DNA from: Pseudomonadota bacterium
Lineage (GTDB): Bacteria > Pseudomonadota > Gammaproteobacteria > Burkholderiales > Rhodocyclaceae
Assembly: GCA_018261905.1 (NCBI GenBank)
Contig: JAGTRU010000009.1
Span: 62,001-126,000, forward strand
Direction: 5' to 3'
Length of the DNA: 64,000 bases
Made by a program: the position numbers and the translations under genes. Position 1 is the stretch's first letter; each line of letters starts with the position of its first letter. A model generated the notes under the pieces. That model ran no database searches. It worked only from the letters and a program-made list of their open reading frames with translations, and was not told the DNA's origin. Positions 63,301-64,000 of the stretch are shown here, piece after piece.

Positions 63301-64000
63301 GCGTCGTTATAGAGGATCAATGTCTGCCCGGCATAGGGCGAGAAATCGACGATGATGTCGGCCCGTTCGGCCGGTCCCATGTAGAGGCCATGGTCGAGGA
63401 CATTGAGGACGGTGATGCTGCGCCGGTTTGCCTCGTAGGTGACCGGTTGCGGCGGAATGACCACGGGTTTGGGCAGGATGCCGCCTTCGTTGCCGATCTG
63501 GATGATGGCCGGGCCGACCAGGCTGGGGTCGGGCACGCCGCCGGCCCGCCCGTCGGTCGGCCAGGTCGGTGGATAACTGGGGTTGGGAATGGCCGCGACC
63601 ATTTTGACTTCCTTGTCGAAGCCCGGATTGATGGCGTGGCTGACCGGGTCGATGACGGGGATGGTCGGGTCGGTCTTGAACAGGTTGAGATTGATGAAGC
63701 GATCGTTGGCCGCGTTCAAGACCCGGAAACGATAGGCCTTCGGTTCGACGGACAGCGTCGGGTAGGCCGTGCCGTTGATGACCGGCGTATCCATGAAGGC
63801 TTCCGGCGTCGTCGAGGCATCGCCGTATCCGCCGGAGGGCAGCGAATACTGGGCGGGGAACACCGGCCAGAACCAGGGCCCCCAGTCCCAGCGGCCGACC
63901 GGGTTGGTGCCGTCGATCGAATTCGGGTCCTGGTTGGTTTCATAAACGTGCGGGAACCACAGGTCGCCTTCCTGGCCCCAGTGCGTGGTGTCCCACTTGG
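60315..64000 (-). CDS. Giant multicopper oxidase with six fibronectin III repeats (mofA-like), 5' end cut
   Basis: At least 1227 aa. The visible N-terminus (KWDTTHWGQEGDLWFPHVYE...) is open to the window edge, so the signal peptide and the first copper motifs lie outside. C-terminal copper ligands are present: HPVHFH (codons near 62460-62477) and HCHILGHEENDFM (near 62127-62165), the type 1 and type 2/3 sites. Two GGxGYTxxPxVxF repeats (62720-62915) interrupt the oxidase. Six FN3 domains fill 60315-62070. It would be exported. The context (FKBP, haem protein next) matches the Leptothrix mofABC Mn(II) oxidase locus; the actual substrate is unproven. Confidence 0.9.
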   Translation of the reverse strand, partial: KWDTTHWGQEGDLWFPHVYETNQDPNSIDGTNPVGRWDWGPWFWPVFPAQYSLPSGGYGDASTTPEAFMDTPVINGTAYPTLSVEPKAYRFRVLNAANDRFINLNLFKTDPTIPVIDPVSHAINPGFDKEVKMVAAIPNPSYPPTWPTDGRAGGVPDPSLVGPAIIQIGNEGGILPKPVVIPPQPVTYEANRRSITVLNVLDHGLYMGPAERADIIVDFSPYAGQTLILYNDAPAPVPAFDPRIDYFTGNGDQTGEGGAHDTLPGYGPNTRTMLQIKVQAIPQGGTATPAFNLNALNTALPAAYGASQERPVVPESVYNAAFGTADADNYGKIATGSITQPNFNWTPTSPGQTISSITLTSGGTGYTSTPTVVFNGGVDLTVPGNAKASATATVDPVSKKISGLTLTSPGSGYTSAPQITFSGGGGIGATASVATSATVSLPVQNKAIQELFEPIYGRMNATLGVELPFTSALTQTTIPLGYVDPATESIADNETQIWKITHNGVDTHPVHFHLVNVQVINRVGWDGTVKPPADNEQGWKETVKMNPLEDILVAVKAKRPLAPFGLPQSSRPMDPSQPLGSTLGFTQIDPQTNNPRFVANAIAQYDNEYVWHCHILGHEENDFMRPFLFHPNDVLPSAPSNLGVDQLGNLDWIDPTPAGLASTKGNPQNEIGFKISRATAGGAFAEIGTALANATKWSDPGFVANASYSYRIVAYNAAGDGPPSNIAADPVPNAPSALISTSVSATQVALAWTDNSLNETGFTVWRDGLAIGSTAADVTTFLDSTVAESTTYVYTVVAVNAVGSSAPSNALSLKTPVAPPLAPSGLSATASAAGVWPAVITLNWVDAATNETSYTLQRQTTTTGSCNPNGVWATLTSLAANSTAYIDTTATFGNAYCYQVQAVNASGVSAWSMTTGPATLALAVAAPTALTATPNTAGSSIALRWTDRSTNETAYLVEQSTDGTTFATLATINRSPTEQNSVNGTLTLAAPSTPGNLYTFRVTALNVSAGVTTASPPVSVSADLRAPAAPATPSALSARLTSATQATLSWQDNANSETSYLLEVSTDGGAFVQLAVLGRSTAQKLSVGSRVNYNTRVFSGHTYTYQVKAIATAYGQSTPSASSAPAALSTLAPDAPINPAAIPGAPGSIVVYWTDASNNESGFTIQRRRVVAGIPGIWSNAGAVAAGVTVFTNSGLSRGAVYQYQVRANGVVGNSPYVGPTAGVTVP

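Noticed and set aside
1..64000. CRISPR arrays, insertion sequences, prophage, tRNA or rRNA genes
   Set aside because: No regularly spaced repeats, transposase or phage genes, and no tRNA-like cloverleaf or rRNA sequence noticed on reading; tRNAs were not searched by program.

Overview
The window looks like chromosome from a Betaproteobacterium, most likely Rhodocyclales (Dechloromonas/Azonexus-like). The evidence is high GC, a coq7 ubiquinone gene, type IV pilus genes pilB-pilC-pilD, and housekeeping orders typical of that group (aspS-DUF502-fmdB, rplM-rpsI, pyrF-glnS). No database search was possible, so the placement is inference.

Layout. 0-15.8 kb is mostly housekeeping: nudB (cut by the left edge), a secreted ribonuclease with a barstar-type inhibitor, aspS, pilD-pilC-pilB, a CorC-type protein, a CcsA/YpjD-type membrane protein, ffh, a lytic transglycosylase, proS, rppH, a CNP1-like protein, coq7 and an OsmC protein. 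15.8-16.3 kb is an AT-rich intergenic region with a 15-bp palindrome, a possible promoter and a terminated transcript whose hairpin loop shows CCUCCUCC, a candidate small RNA. 16.3-24.8 kb holds rplM-rpsI, a DUF6776-like protein, a bactofilin, erpA, two cell-envelope peptidases, pyrF, an orphan adenine methyltransferase and glnS. 24.9-34.1 kb is more accessory: a chemoreceptor, the fluoride channel crcB, a SagB-like double nitroreductase with an ankyrin partner, an 86-aa orphan with a textbook sigma-54 promoter opposite a flavodoxin, a hemolysin III protein, a lipoprotein hydrolase and a VWA autotransporter. hrpA follows.

38.3-64 kb appears to be one functional island. At its right end a very large multicopper oxidase with six fibronectin III repeats (cut by the right edge) is followed by an FKBP-type prolyl isomerase and a haem c/periplasmic-binding fusion. 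This is the order described for the mofABC manganese-oxidation locus of Leptothrix discophora. Next to it lies a complete, atypical type II secretion operon of eleven genes (GspG, F, E, PilM/N/O/P-like parts, a cohesin-tailed secretin and three more pseudopilins). The island also has two Sco copper chaperones, a large secreted Ig-repeat protein, a lytic transglycosylase, a NarX/NarL-type two-component pair and two stand-alone receivers.

A working model: copper is delivered by Sco proteins to an extracellular multicopper oxidase, which is folded with help from the FKBP, exported by the dedicated secretion system, and coupled to the haem protein. Three island transcription units (sco1, the Ig-repeat gene, the secretion operon) each have a sigma-54-like -24/-12 element with a TGGGGAA-containing inverted repeat about 130-150 bp upstream of the predicted start, which suggests enhancer-type co-regulation. 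The substrate (Mn(II), Fe(II), Cu(I) or an organic compound) cannot be read from the sequence.
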